From Carnegiea gigantea (taxonomy: Eukaryota; Streptophyta; Magnoliopsida; Caryophyllales; Cactaceae), in the NCBI GenBank assembly GCA_029747015.1, contig JAKOGI010000053.1:287001-351000 (forward strand): a stretch of 64,000 bases of DNA, read 5' to 3'. Shown here piece by piece: positions 1-11,150 of this stretch (position 1 is the first letter of the stretch; each line of letters starts with the position of its first letter). Under the pieces are notes generated by a model. The model searched no databases. It was given only the letters and a program-made list of their open reading frames with translations, and was not told the origin of the DNA. The position numbers and the translations under genes are program-made.

Positions 1-1335
1 GTTCGGTCATCATTCTCATCATTCTTTCCATGTTAGAATTAATCATTCTCTCCACATTGTTATTGATTCTCCTCTCCAATTTATCAATATTAGTATAACT
101 AGAAGGAGGTTGAACTTAAGTTATGGGAGGTGGAGGTCCAGGTGCATTAGGCACACCTGAGAAAGCCGGTCTCTAAAAAGAGTGTGAAGGATGAGAGATG
201 GGTTGGGGGTTGTTTCCAGGAAAAATCCCAGGCTGAGAATTAGGAGTCGCAGCATTGGGTCTACTATTCCATGAAAAATTAGGGTGATTCCTCCACCCTG
301 AGTTATAATAAGGGGAGAAAGGGTCATTCTTAGGTCTCTGAAAAGCCATACTTGCTTGCTCCTATTGCTCCTATTCAGGTGCTAACTGATGAGCAAAATA
401 AGGACGAGCACTCAATGAATGATCTAGGGCCTGACAATGAGAACAAGACACTGTGGAAGTCTGAGATAGCTGGGACATCTGGGGAGATAATCCCTTCAAC
501 ATATTTTCTAAAACAGTAATCTTAAACTCTAAGTGAATAACATCATAGACAGAATGCAAACCAACCATTGCAAACCTAGAACTCAGGCTGTCATCACGAG
601 CGGTTTTTCACTGCATGGTTTTCTCAGCCAAGTCCTCTAAAAACTCCCAAGCAGCTGTGGGGCTCTTAGAAAGAAAGCTACCCTGACACATGGACTCTAC
701 CATGGTCCTAGTCTGTTGGTTAAGTCCTTCACATACAATCTGGCGCAAACGTACTTGGTCTAAACCATGATGGGGGCATTGGGCAAACAAAGTTTTGCAC
801 CTATCAAAATATTTCCAAAATGATTCCCTATCAAGTTGCACAAATTGATTTATTTCATTCCTCAGCTTAACAGTCTTGGCATTAGGGAAATATTTTCTTA
901 AGAACAATCTTTGAAAATCATTCCAAGAAGTAACAAAATTAGCAGCCAAGCCATACATCCATCGTTTAGCAGAATTTTTAAAGCAAAAGGAATCAATTTC
1001 ATTCGTACAACATCAATGGGAATATTAGGGAAATGCATCATAGAACAAACTTCTTCAAATTCTCTTAAAAACAAATAAGCATCCTCCAAACCTATGAATT
1101 TAGGGAGCATCTGGGTATAATGGGGTTTCAATTCGAAGGTCATATTCGGTGCAAGAACAGGCATAACAAAACATGATGGCAAAGCAGTCCTAGGAGGGTA
1201 GAAAATATCACTCAAAGTCCTTTTTTGTGCCATGTTCTCTAATTCAAACTTAGATTCAAGTTCGGCTTCTAAGTCAGGGTCAGGCTCACTCCTAACGAGT
1301 CTTTCATCTTCAGAGTCTCTAACCCAACTAGTCAT
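1..1335 (-). pseudogene. Retrotransposon gag, frameshifted
   Basis: A gag polyprotein would make the virus-like particle of the element. Two overlapping frames together cover it. The upstream part (from 1335 or the second ATG at 1233) has the segment ending DVVRMKLIPFALK. The downstream part continues with YGLAANFVTSWNDFQRLFLRK and LRNEINQFVQ, the usual core of the Retrotrans_gag family. The switch of frame lies near 965-980, in a run of A/T, and is a one-base indel. A stop follows at 608-610, after which the same family continues in other frames down to about position 1 with a Cys/His stretch (CSHCQALDH, near 440) and a Pro-rich tail. It is not functional as it stands. Confidence 0.8.
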
Positions 1336-1849
1336 AAAAACCCCACACCTTCACCAAAAGAAATCCTATTTTTGGTCTTTTTCCTTTTATAAATTTTTTT
1401 TTTGGATTTTTGGATTTCCTTTTTTTTTTCTTTTTTTCTTATGCCAAACACAAAATCAAAATTAAAAAATTACTCAACCCTAAAGACTATTTACACGCAA
1501 AAAGTAACCAAGTCAAAAAGGTTTATCAATTTCTAAACAAATGAAATAGTCCCTTTAAAAAAAAAAACAAACAAACAAACTTAAAACCTCCACATAACCC
1601 CCTCTTTGGTGATTTTCAAATTTTTCAAAATTTTTTCAATGTAAGCTTTTCTCATTTTTAGTGATTTTGAAGGTTTTTCTAATTGTTTTTAGATTTTAGC
1701 TTTTCTAAATTTTTTTGGATTTTGGGAATTTTCAAGAAATAACTAGACTAAGTGACAAATAATGATGAAACAAACTAAACAAAGTAAAACATCGGCAACT
1801 AAAGCAAATAGCTAAGAAAACGAAAATATGACCTAATCTTACGCCGTCG

Positions 1850-1867
1850 TCCCCGGCAATGGCTCCA
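1850..1867 (-). other. Primer binding site, tRNA-Asp type
   Basis: The minus strand reads TGGAGCCATTGCCGGGGA, close to the TGGCGCC-GTTGCCGGGGA primer site used by many plant gypsy elements that prime on tRNA-Asp. It lies six bases (AGTTTT) inside the LTR end, the same spacing as in the two other elements with this site in the window (6213 and 35878). Confidence 0.8.
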
Positions 1868-1873
1868 AAAACT

Positions 1874-3791
1874 TGTAAGGAAATTTTGAGTTTTAAAAAA
1901 AGTGCCGCAAGCGTACAGCTTTCACTGTAATACTTGAGGGTCATGTCCTTGGGGAAAACAGAAAAGATTTAGGTCATTGAAATTTCTAAAACTAACATTA
2001 CCTAAACCTAAGGAAATATTTGACTTAGAAAATTTCAACTAAGCGATTAATAAGACCTCAACGAGAAGAACTAAGCTAGTAATCTGAAGAAATAACCATT
2101 GTGAAACCTAAGTAACCAAACCAAGCTACTAAATGCATTCAACCAACCAAATCAAACCCAATCCTTCGAATCATCAAAACCATCTAAACCCAGGTAATCA
2201 ACAAAACCAATCGAACCAAATCAACCAACTACTAGAATCAACTAAATCACCTAAACTACTAAATCAAATAATTCAACTTAACTAAATTTAGAATATTATC
2301 AAATCAACCAAGCATTCAAAGGAAGATAATTCAGTCAACACCATTCAAACCATTCACCATTGCAATTAACCATTCAACCCTAAGCATGAAACATCCCAGC
2401 AACCACACCAATATACGAACAAATCATCACAAAACCATCATATCCACAAAATCAAACCCTAGTGTATCAATCAAACCATCATATCAACAGAAGAAAATAA
2501 ACCAGCATCACTATTAAGCCAATTAATCAGTTGTTTTACTAAAAAAATCAAGCTTAATCATAACAGAGCACAGATAGCGCATCACAACCCATCATCATTC
2601 GACCAAAACAAAGCTAACCCACAAATCAGAATCAGAATCATCATCAATCAACTAAATCATTCAATAAAACAAGCGGATGAATGGTGCCAATCAACTATAT
2701 CAATCAATAACCTTCCAATAGTTGATTTCCAGCCATGCTCTGAAGCAGTTAAAAAGAAATAAGAGGATCAAAAGGCAAACCAACATAGAGTATGACTAAA
2801 CTCGGCACAGAAGAGAAGATTAGCTAACACCTCCCACCGTTAGTAACACCAAAGCCAGCCACGACCAAAGCCCGAACAAGAAAGGGGGAGAAAACAGAAG
2901 AACTTGTCTATCCTTGGCCAAAATTAATACAATACAAGCTTGATTCAAACATGTCAACTAGAATTTGATAAAAATCGGCATTTAATTACATCAGATTCGA
3001 ACCCATAGCTTACTAACAATAAACCCGAACCCTAGAAATTGAAACGAAATGTGTCTAAATTTTTAGAGAATGATTGGTAAAATTAATAACTAAACCTAAA
3101 GATTGTCTAACCTCTAACATGGAGCTCGCCGTTGCAATTTATACCTGTGCCTCCTTCATTCTTCACCGTTCGATTCGAGACACGTGGGCAAAAATATCGT
3201 GCTTCACTGGCGTTTGAAGCGTGGATTGCAGGTGGATGAGGAAGGAATGGTGGTGTGTTGGCTGTTTGACAGTTGAAGATGATGAGCTGTCGAGGAGAGG
3301 CAGCAAGGACAAGATGGAAATGGGGATGAGGAATAGAAGAAGATGAAGCTGGGTGTGGTTTCGGGGTGGGCTGGGTTCTCTGGTTTCTCAGAACCGAGAG
3401 GAAGGAGAGAGAAGATTAAGGGGAAGGGGTATTAAGGGAGCACGTGCCTAGCACGTGAGGCTGGGAGAGAGATACCCGTCACGTGCCTTGCATGCCTGGG
3501 AAGGAATTGGGCCGGTTAGTTTGGGCTGCTTTTCTGTTTTTTTTTTTCCAATATTTTCAATGGGCTAAAATAAGAACTGGGCACAGCAATCCGGATTAGC
3601 TTGAGTCAAGTCGGCCCGTATCTAGCATTTTTTTGTTTTTTTCGTTTTTTTGCATTTTTTCACAATTATTTTCCTTTTATTCAAAACCTACAAAACAAAA
3701 TAAAATCAAATAAAACCTAAAAATAATGATTATAACGTGCATAAAACAGGTGTAAAAGTACCCTAAGAATGGCACATTTTTAGCACAAACA
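1874..3791 (-). repeat. 5' LTR of the minus-strand gypsy element
   Basis: About 1.92 kb, beginning TGTTTGTG at 3791 and ending TTACA at 1874 in minus orientation. The first 130 bases match the LTR starting at 4486 (TTTTTAGG-TTTT, ACTTTTACACC). The last 80 bases share GACCCTCAAGTA and GCGGCACTTT with the LTR end near 6200. It contains a cluster of CACGTG motifs between 3181 and 3490. The middle is A/C-rich in plus orientation and non-coding. Confidence 0.75.
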
Positions 3792-4295
3792 AGATGGCTG
3801 ACTATGTGAGGGAACCCTTCATCTGGCGCTGGAGGAGAGCCATGCATTCACGTCGTCCCCTTCCTGAAGATTACCACATCCTATGCCCATGCTTCTCATT
3901 GCCCGAGGCCGAGAGAGCGGCGACGGACTTTGAACTCCTTGAGATACTGCAGGCGACATTCTACGCCATCTTGTTGAACGAGGCCGTAGAGTTGGGTGCG
4001 GTGTGTGGTTTTATGGCCGATGGCCTGAAGTCGTCTCTTATGGGTCTGAGGTGGTCATGTTTTGAGGCCTGGATGAGCCGTACCGATCACGAACTGAGAG
4101 AAGCGCAACTTTGACAATGGACCGTCGTAGTGGAGGTCGGTGGTCCTTAAGACAGTCAGGAACAAAGCTCGGGGTCAAATGGCCCCCGCCCCCCTCTGGT
4201 GTTGAGGCGTAGCCTTAGGTTTCTCTTGAATTCTCTCTTGTATCGCACCCCTTTCTTTCCTTAGACTGCTGCCCGTGGGGGCTTTTGATAATAAA
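3792..4295 (+). pseudogene. Short-gene family copy A, 5' truncated
   Basis: First of four related plus-strand copies (A-D; see 10788, 11150 and 11951). The frame from 3794 gives 106 residues: ADYVREPFIWRWRRAM, then PLPEDYHILCPCFSLPEA, then LLEILQATFYAILLNEAVELG, then SLMGLRWSCFEAWM. Copies B and D have about 15 residues before the AxYVR motif. Here these are missing because the gypsy element ends at 3791, and the present ATG is created by the A(E)YVR region itself. An AATAAA lies at 4290-4295 inside TTTTGATAATAAAA, a string also found after copy C. I do not recognise the family. The position next to a Tat element's antisense gene suggests cargo of that element. Confidence 0.6.
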
Positions 4296-4485
4296 ATAGT
4301 GTTTCTTTGTCATGAAGAACTGTTTTCTTCCTGCCTTGCGTTGCGTTTTGTGCTGAATGATTGGCTTTAGGTCCACAAAAATGTTTGCCTCTTACTTTAG
4401 GTCAGAACTTCAAGTTGCAGAAGCCACGTGGTGAGATCGGAGTGGTCGGCTACTCCCTCGGGGGTTGCAATCCCTTGGATATAAG
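4296..4485 (+). promoter_or_regulatory. Upstream region of short-gene copy B, cut by an insertion
   Basis: After the poly(A) signal of copy A comes a stretch aligning with the promoter of copy D. It contains CCACGTGG at 4424-4431 (a G-box palindrome), CTCGGG, and a TATA-like GGATATAAG at 4477-4485. The sequence is then interrupted by the gypsy LTR at 4486 and resumes at 10689 with the leader of copy B (ATG at 10788). The function is inferred from layout only. Confidence 0.5.
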
Positions 4486-6206
4486 TGTTCGTGCCAAAAT
4501 GTGTCATTTTTATAATACTTTTACACCCGATTTATGCTCAAAATAATCATTATTTTTAGGTTTTTATCTGATTTTATTTTATTTTATAGGTTCTGAATAA
4601 TTCGAACAAAATGCGAAAAAATGATAAAAAATGCCGAAAACGAAGCATTGCGCCTCACGTGATTTCATTTCCCCCCCTTTTAATGTTCTTTTCTGTCCCC
4701 ACCTTCGGTCCCCAGAAAAACCAGAAACCCGACCCCCTTTGCCTTCATCTCACTCCCTCATCTTCATCCACCTCCCATCGTCACCATCTTCACTCATCAC
4801 CGACATCCTTTCCACCATCTTGCATGCGCCCACCACACCAAATCACCTCCCTCATTGCAGCTCATCTCCATCATCATTAACATCGACCAAGCCACACGAT
4901 TACGCATCAAAGGCCAAGATCGAAGGTCGAGCTGAGGTGAAAAGGGGACATAAATCAAGCCAGCGGCGCATAGCTAGGTAATTAGGTTTTATCTTAGGGC
5001 TTAGTTTGTCATTATTTTCAGTTTAAAATAATCTAGGGTTAAATTGGAAGGATTGTTTTGGTAATTTAGGGTTTGGATTTTAGTTTGTTTTCGAAATTAG
5101 GTTTTAATCTAGGTTTAGTTTCAAGTTTTTAGATTTTAATTTATGGGTTTTTGTTGGTTTTAATTAGAACATTAGGAATTTAGGGTTCGAATTCAGGCAT
5201 TTGTCTCGATTTTTGAATGTTCAGGTCCGTTTCAAGTGGTGATTTCATGTAATTTGGACTTGCATCTGTTGAGGTTTTGATTATAATTCTTTGTTTTACG
5301 AATTGTAGCCTTAAATTTTGCTTGAATGTTGATTATATTGGTTGCCCCTGTTTGTCCTCTTTCTCTGTTTGTGAACTCAAAGCTGCAGTGATACTGAATC
5401 TGCCGTTTTGAACAATCCTGGAAGCTCATGTATAGGTCGTCTTGGTTGAAGTTTTGAAGTCCCTTTCCTTTGGTTTTCTAGTTGTCTTGGTGAATTGCTC
5501 GATTCAGATTTATGTTTTGCCCTGTTGCTTGTTGTTTTCAGATTTCAATTTAGGTTACAGCGGGTTATGCGCTAGCTGTAGTTTGGTTTTGTTATGGTGA
5601 AACTGAGTGTTGAGATTATTGTTTGCTGGATTAACCATTAATGGGCAGCGAGACTCGAGCTGGGTCGAGCTTCCATAGCCAAAATACTCCTGCTCTTTCT
5701 CTTCTCTCATCGCTGTTTTGTTCCTGGGGTTAATTTGGTTATGAGATGGGGGTGGATTTGAAGCTAGGGTTGAGCTTTGTTTAGGTTACGATGCTCATGT
5801 TCCTCCTGTTCTCTTTGGTACAGTCAGTTCTTTATATATAGCAGTGAGGTAATTAGCTTGCTTCTCTTTCATCTCCTTCATTTTATCTCTTAATTTGTTG
5901 TCTTCTTAATCAATACATTTCAATTATGATATCAAAGAAAGGATAGGTTTAGCTTTAGCAGTTCCCTTAATACATGTCAAGTGGTTTCTCTTTGATTTAG
6001 TTGAAGAACTTTGATTATTGGTAGTTCATTTGTTAGAATTATTTTAAGTATCAAATGTCATTTGGCTTAATTAAATGCATGTTAGTTTAATAGTTTTTCT
6101 AGCGACTTTAATTTCATCCATCGTCCCTGTGGAGACGACCCTCAAGTACTATGACGTTAGTCGTATACTTACGGCACTTTATTTTTCACTCGAAATTAAT
6201 CGAACA
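4486..6206 (+). repeat. 5' LTR, full length
   Basis: About 1.72 kb, starting TGTTCGTGCC and ending TCGAACA. It holds a promoter-like TTTATATATAGC at 5831-5842. The stretch 4603-5827 is absent from the 3' copy. A CACGTG lies at about 4656. The open frames between 4611 and 4981 are His/Ser/Pro-rich low-complexity sequence and I do not consider them genes. Confidence 0.8.
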
Positions 6207-6212
6207 AGTTTT

Positions 6213-6230
6213 TGGCGCCATTGCCGGGGA
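6213..6230 (+). other. Primer binding site, tRNA-Asp type
   Basis: TGGCGCCATTGCCGGGGA, one base from the common plant gypsy site complementary to the tRNA-Asp 3' end. It lies six bases (AGTTTT) after the LTR end. Confidence 0.85.
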
Positions 6231-6665
6231 TGACGACATGAGATTAGGTCATATTTTTATTTTGTTAGCTACTTTCTTATTCATTGCATGTGTTCTGTCT
6301 TACTTTGTTTATTTCATTATTAATTATTACTTAGGTTGGTCATTTCTTGAAAATTCCCAAAATCCAAAAAAAAAAAAATTAGAAAAGCCTAAAATCCAAA
6401 AAAAATAGAAAAACTTGAAAACCACAAAAAATATTGAAAATTTTAAAAACCTCAAAAACAAAGTAGCAAGTTCATGTTTTCATCAGCTTGGGCACTTTTC
6501 TTTTTCTTAGTTTCATTCTTATTAGTTGTTTATGCTTTGACTTACTTTGTTTATTCGTTATTAGTTGTGATTTATTTAGTTCAACTCTTGAAAAAATCCG
6601 AAAACCCATAAAATTTAGAAAAACTTGAAAACCCATAAAAATTGAAAAATTTTAAAAACTTTAAA

Positions 6666-7560
6666 AACAAAATGCCAATTTTTCATTTCTCGCAAAATGA
6701 GCATGAACTTTTTTAGAGTTATCCTTCAAGGCTTAATGATTATCGTGCTCAACTTAATCATAATTTTGAAAAATGGGAAATTTGTGAAGTCATTGCTGTG
6801 GGTCTAAATGTTGAGTTAAGGAGTTATGTTGAATCAAATTGTCCTCGAGATTTAATAGAATTATTATCTAAAACTCAACATGAAGTTTGGGATTTCTTTG
6901 AAAAACTAGCTTAGGAAACCTATGCATTTGAACAAGCTAACAAGACTTTTAGATACCCAACTCATAGAGGGTATGATTTTCAGGCTAATTCTTACCCTCT
7001 AGACCACTTTATGAATTCATGTGGCCCATCTGATTCTTGTGTGCTTCATGTTTTGTGCGACTATTGTGAATCTTTTGATCATGATGCTCATACTTGTCCT
7101 TTTCATGCTTATGCTGATGACACATGTGCAAGTTTTGAAAAAAAGATTAATGAAATGACTGATCAAATGATAGAGACCATGAAAGCAAGAATTGCTGCAT
7201 GTTCTCAATGTTTTAACCAAAATACGGAGACTTATAGTGAGCTTGATTCTATTTTAGGATCTCCTAAACCTGATATTAGTCTCTATGATGATTTTGAACC
7301 CTCTTATTCTGCTAGGCTTGACTTGAATGAAGACATATATTTGCCTAGTCTAGATCAAGAGAGTGACCTCCCTATGTCTCTATCACCTGACCTTACACCC
7401 CGCACTAGCTCACATAAGGGCATCACTGATGATGTCCTAGTTTTTGCAGACCCACTCACCAGTCTGAATGACCTTTGTGAGTTTGAGGTGGGTGAATAAT
7501 CTGATACTGTTAGTGAGTTAGATATAAGCATCGCACCTGAAGTTGAGGTCATGATTTAGA
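6666..7560 (+). pseudogene. Gag-like region of the non-autonomous gypsy element
   Basis: The first part has stops but reads LNDYRAQLNHNFEKWE, ICEVIAVGLNVELRSYVE and TQHEVWDFFEKLA. After a TAG at 6912 it continues to the open frame 7011-7499. That frame has a Cys/His cluster CDYCESFDHDAHTCPFH near residue 16, which resembles a zinc knuckle (C-x2-C-x4-H-x4-C), followed by an acidic Ser/Asp-rich tail. Such gag proteins with an acidic tail occur in plant Athila/Tat-like elements. With at least two in-frame stops it is not intact. Confidence 0.6.
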
Positions 7561-7599
7561 TGAGTCACAGGAAGATATTTCACAGGAGTTATACGATGA

Positions 7600-7910
7600 G
7601 GTAACTAAACCCACTGTGTTGGACTTTGATTATGATATTCTTTAAGCAGAATATGAATCTTTTTCATGTGGGTTTGATGTTACTGAAGGTCTCGATGTGG
7701 GTTTTCATGTTGAATATGAATCATTCTCTTTTGATCCTGTCATTCCTGACCTGCTATTTAAATTAGATGATAATCTTCTGTATGTAGAATATGAATCTTT
7801 TTTCTTGTGAGATTGATATCCATGGAAGTTCTGATGATGGTTTTTGTGATGATTATGAGTCCTTCTCTTTTAACTCCATCCAAACTGACTTCCTTTTTTA
7901 ATATTGTAAG
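7600..7910 (+). pseudogene. Acidic tail with repeated EYESF motif
   Basis: Downstream of the gag-like frame the reading continues in short pieces with four copies of a (E/D)YESF motif at about 7651, 7708, 7789 and 7847. They alternate between a version followed by C-x-(F/I)D and a version followed by SF(D/N). This looks like a twofold duplication of a two-motif unit. TAA and TGA stops and one-base shifts break the frame. The role is unknown. Confidence 0.5.
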
Positions 7911-10173
7911 TCTAAATTTGTTAAGTCTGAGATCATTGCCACTAAGAATTTTGTTTTAGTCCAGACTCATACGCATATTGGACATAACAAACTTGTAAAC
8001 TTTGCACCCACTATTTTGCCTAGATTGTTCGTTCATGATGATATGGTATCTAGGCTAATGACCTCAATACTTGCTTGTTCTGAGTATGTTCATTTTCTTT
8101 CTGATTGGGCTCAACTATTTGATAAGTTACAGCGGGCCCTTACTTGTGCTTTATTGGCCAAGAGGATGTACTCTTTCTGGCTCCAACTCACTGGTTTTTA
8201 CTGTTTCTATGTGATTGAGAGTTGGGCTTCTTTGTTTGATAAACTGCTACGTGCTTTGATGAGTTTTGATTTGAGTTGTTCTTTTTAGCTTAATATGGAG
8301 TGGCTGATGCACCAAAGACCTCTAGGTAAGTGAATTTCCAGAGGTATAGCTTAGGTGTACTTTTGCACTTAACCTGGCATGATCGTTCTAACTTTTCTCT
8401 CTTATTCTTTTCGTACTTAGTTGTGGATATTTAGGATTATGAATTGTGATGGGTAATCGATCTTGAGGAGCAGTTTGGGATTGTTGAGCCGTGTGGGCTA
8501 TGATCACCCTTGGTTATGTTATTGTTTTGTGAATACTTAATAGTTGTCAATATCTATGATTGTCCTTGTGTACGTTCTAGTTTCACTATTTGGTTTCCTT
8601 GAATTTGTGTTTTATTCCCTTGGTTTGGTGTCTTGTTTCTTTAGTTTAGTGAGTTTTGGTTTCCCTTTGGTCTTGTTTTTGTAGTTTCTTTTTGTTCCTT
8701 TTTGGTGTTTTAGTGTTTTTGTTTTTGTTTTGTATTTAGCTTTTCTTTCTTTTGTATTTTGTTTTGTTTTAGGTTTCTTTTGATTTAGGTTGGTGTTTAG
8801 TAAGTCTTTGGTTTGGTTTTGTTTTTATTTTGGGTGATTATATTTGTTTTGGTCTTGATTGGTTTTGTTTTCTTTGTTAGGTTTTGGTTTTTATTTTTCT
8901 TTATTTAGTTATTTTGCTTTTTGATTTTTTGTGTTTGGTCCTATTTTGTTTTGGTTTGGTTTTGATTTTAGTCATTTAATGGTTTGGTTTGTTTTAGAGT
9001 TAGCTTTGTTTTTGCTCTTCTTTTGAGATTTTGATTTTGGCGATTTTGTGTTTGTTTTTAGTTTTATTTTTGATTTTCATCGTGTCCTAGTTTGTATATA
9101 TTTGTGGTTTCATGTGATTTTACGGTTGTACAGCTGATGTGATTGCTTTTTAGCGCCTTAGTTCCTACATTAAGGATATTGTGAAGTTTTGGTGTGGGGG
9201 TGCGGTGCCCATTTTTGAAAAATTTTGAAGATTTTGGTTTTGTTTTGGGGACGATTGTACTATGTCTGATTAGCTTAAATCTCCTGTGCTTTGGTTATTA
9301 GCGTGTAAGTACGATGTGCACGATAGGTCTCCAGCCTCAGTGTGTTATTCTAAGCCCTAATTCTAACCCCAGGTGTTCATTATAGATGTGTAATCCAATC
9401 CTTGCTATCCCTTCATCATTATCTTTAGGTCTTAGACTTCCATCAAAGTCTTCTCCTACTTGCCTGTGGCACGATTACTCTGAGAAAATAATGAATGAAA
9501 ATTGTGAATAAAGAAGAGAAAAAAGAGATGAAATAAAATTTGGAATGATAAGTATCCCTTTGAGGCATACACTACTGGACGTTACCCTTTGAGATACGTG
9601 CTGCTGGGTGTTACCCTTTGAGATAATACTGTTACTGGGAAAGCTTACTTTCAATATTAATATGTTAATAAATTAGTTGTATCAGTCAAGTGGGATTGAA
9701 TCTGATTTTGGTAAATCTAAGCCTTGGGATGATGATACACTTGTACACGAGCACCAAAATGGATTCAGAATCTTGATGTACAGTAGGATGAAAAATTAGT
9801 GCTCTGATGTCATTTATGGGGTAGAAGACTTTGAAGTACATTTTGTATATATGCACGTCAATAACTTGGTTACATAGGTGATTTAGTTGATTAGAACGTG
9901 TATATATCTTTTCCCAAATTTTGTACATATTAGCTTTGAGAAAAAAACCAAAAAGGTTTTTATTTTAAAATAATTTTTGAAGGTATTTCACTTAAAAACC
10001 CTCACGAGATCTCACTCGTCTACTTGGGAGAACGAGGGGTTTAAAGGGCTTGTTGCATACGCTAAATGCAACTGTGATTTCTACGATAGTGAGTTAGGAT
10101 TTTCTTTCTTTTTCTTATTTTTTATTTCCTTTTAGTTAGTTTAGCTTGTTTTACTCGAGGACGAGCAAAACTC
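7911..10173 (+). other. Non-coding interior of the gypsy element
   Basis: No pol domains are visible in any frame. The stretch 8590-9090 is extremely rich in T and G on the plus strand. Around 9553-9640 a phrase like ACCCTTTGAGATA recurs three times at 35-40 bp spacing. The 3' end has the phrase ACTCGAGGACGAGCAAAACT, typical of the run-up to the polypurine tract in these elements. Confidence 0.6.
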
Positions 10174-10189
10174 GTGGTGTGGGGGTCTT
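10174..10189 (+). other. Polypurine tract
   Basis: GTGGTGTGGGGGTCTT lies directly before the 3' LTR start TGTTCG at 10190. A G-rich string at this place primes plus-strand DNA synthesis in LTR elements. Confidence 0.75.
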
Positions 10190-10688
10190 TGTTCGTGGCA
10201 AAAATGTGTCATTTTTACGATACTTTTACACCCGATTTATGCTCAAAATAATCGTTATTTTTAGGTTTTTATCTGATTTTGTTTTGTTTTGTAGGTTTTG
10301 AATAATCATTTCTTTATATACTGCCGTGAGGTAATTAGCTTGCTTCTCTTTCGTCTCCTTCATTTTATCTCTTAATTTGTTGTCTTCTTGATTAATACAT
10401 TTCAATTATTATATTGGAGAAAGGATAGGTTTAGCTTTAGTAGATCCCTTAATACATGTCAAGTGGTTTCTCTTTGATTTAGTTGAACAACTTTGATTAT
10501 TGGTAGTTCATTCATTAGAATTATTTTAAGTATCAAATGTCATTTGGCTTAATTAATTTCATGTTAGTTTAATAGTTTTTCTAGTGACTTTAATTTCATC
10601 CATCGTCCCTGCGGAGATGACCCTCAAGTACTACAATGTCAGTCATATACTTGCGGCACTTTATTTTTCACTCGAAATTAATCGAACA
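10190..10688 (+). repeat. 3' LTR with a large internal deletion
   Basis: About 0.5 kb. It matches 4486-4602 and then 5828-6206 of the 5' LTR. About 1.22 kb is missing at the junction after GAATAAT. The TATA-like TTTATATA and the R/U5-like end are retained. Scattered differences, many of them C/T or G/A, separate the two copies. Confidence 0.85.
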
Positions 10689-11150
10689 AGTCTCCTCTCT
10701 TTATAGAAGAAGGTGAAATCCCAATAGAATTTCATAACTTTCCCTTGCAGACGAAAAGTGAGAGAAGCAGGGGGCTAGAGGGAGAAAATGGAGGTGAACC
10801 TTTTTCCCAATTTTGGTATCACAAAGCAGGCAGCCGAGTACGTCCGTGACAACTTCCGATGGGCAATAAGGGATCCTGCAGCTCCTAGCCCTAGGGCGCA
10901 TCCATCGGACTACCACGGACTCTGTTGGGGTGGTGACGCGATATGCTCATGATTCCAACACCCCGGAAATGGTGTAGATAATCTTTTACGCCTTAGTTAT
11001 AGATGACGTCGCTGAGCTGGGTCTTTCATACAGGCTCACCATGGACTGCGTGATGTGGGCCATGTGAAAGCTGGACTGGGGCCCTGTGGAGGCCTAGCTC
11101 GGGGACAATGACCAAAGGCTCCAGCCAATCCCCCGGCGAGCCCCGTGTTA
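10689..11150 (+). pseudogene. Short-gene family copy B
   Basis: ATG at 10788, preceded by a purine-rich leader. The first 54 residues read MEVNLFPNFGITKQAAEYVR, then DNFRW, then PRAHPSDYHGLC, up to a TGA. A one-base shift then restores the family: NTPEMV, IIFYALVIDDVAELG, CVMWAM, LDWGPVEA, with further stops at TAG and TGA codons. Copy D has the same order of blocks, so this is the same protein family, broken. The promoter lies left of the inserted gypsy element (4424-4485). No AATAAA is visible before copy C begins, so B and C seem fused by a deletion. Confidence 0.6.

Larger units (their letters stand above)
1..3791 (-). mobile_element. Ty3/gypsy element, Athila/Tat type, 5' part
   Basis: Minus-strand LTR retrotransposon whose 3' half runs off the left edge. 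Reading leftward it has an LTR (3791 to 1874), a tRNA-Asp-type primer site, an A/T-rich leader and gag. The LTR begins TGTTTGTGC and its first 130 bp resemble the LTR of the plus-strand element at 4486, so both belong to related families. The right edge falls immediately before the reading frame of the short gene at 3792, so it is an insertion into that gene. Its gag is frameshifted. No pol is in view, so the exact lineage is inferred from gag and primer site. Confidence 0.8.
4486..10688 (+). mobile_element. Non-autonomous Ty3/gypsy element
   Basis: A complete LTR element of about 6.2 kb: 5' LTR 4486-6206, primer site 6213-6230, gag-like region, a long non-coding segment, polypurine tract near 10174-10189, and 3' LTR 10190-10688. 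I find no protease, RT, RNase H or integrase between gag and the polypurine tract, so it would depend on another element's enzymes. The two LTRs match outside one large internal gap in the 3' copy. I could not find a convincing target-site duplication: ATAAG lies on the left and AGTCT on the right. Confidence 0.85.

Noticed and set aside
4611..4981. Two overlapping His/Ser/Pro-rich frames
   Set aside because: They lie inside the LTR and are low-complexity C/T-rich sequence; the 3' LTR lacks the region altogether.
4481..10693. Target duplication for the plus-strand gypsy element
   Set aside because: ATAAG on the left and AGTCT (or ACAAG if the LTR end is moved) on the right do not match well enough to claim one.
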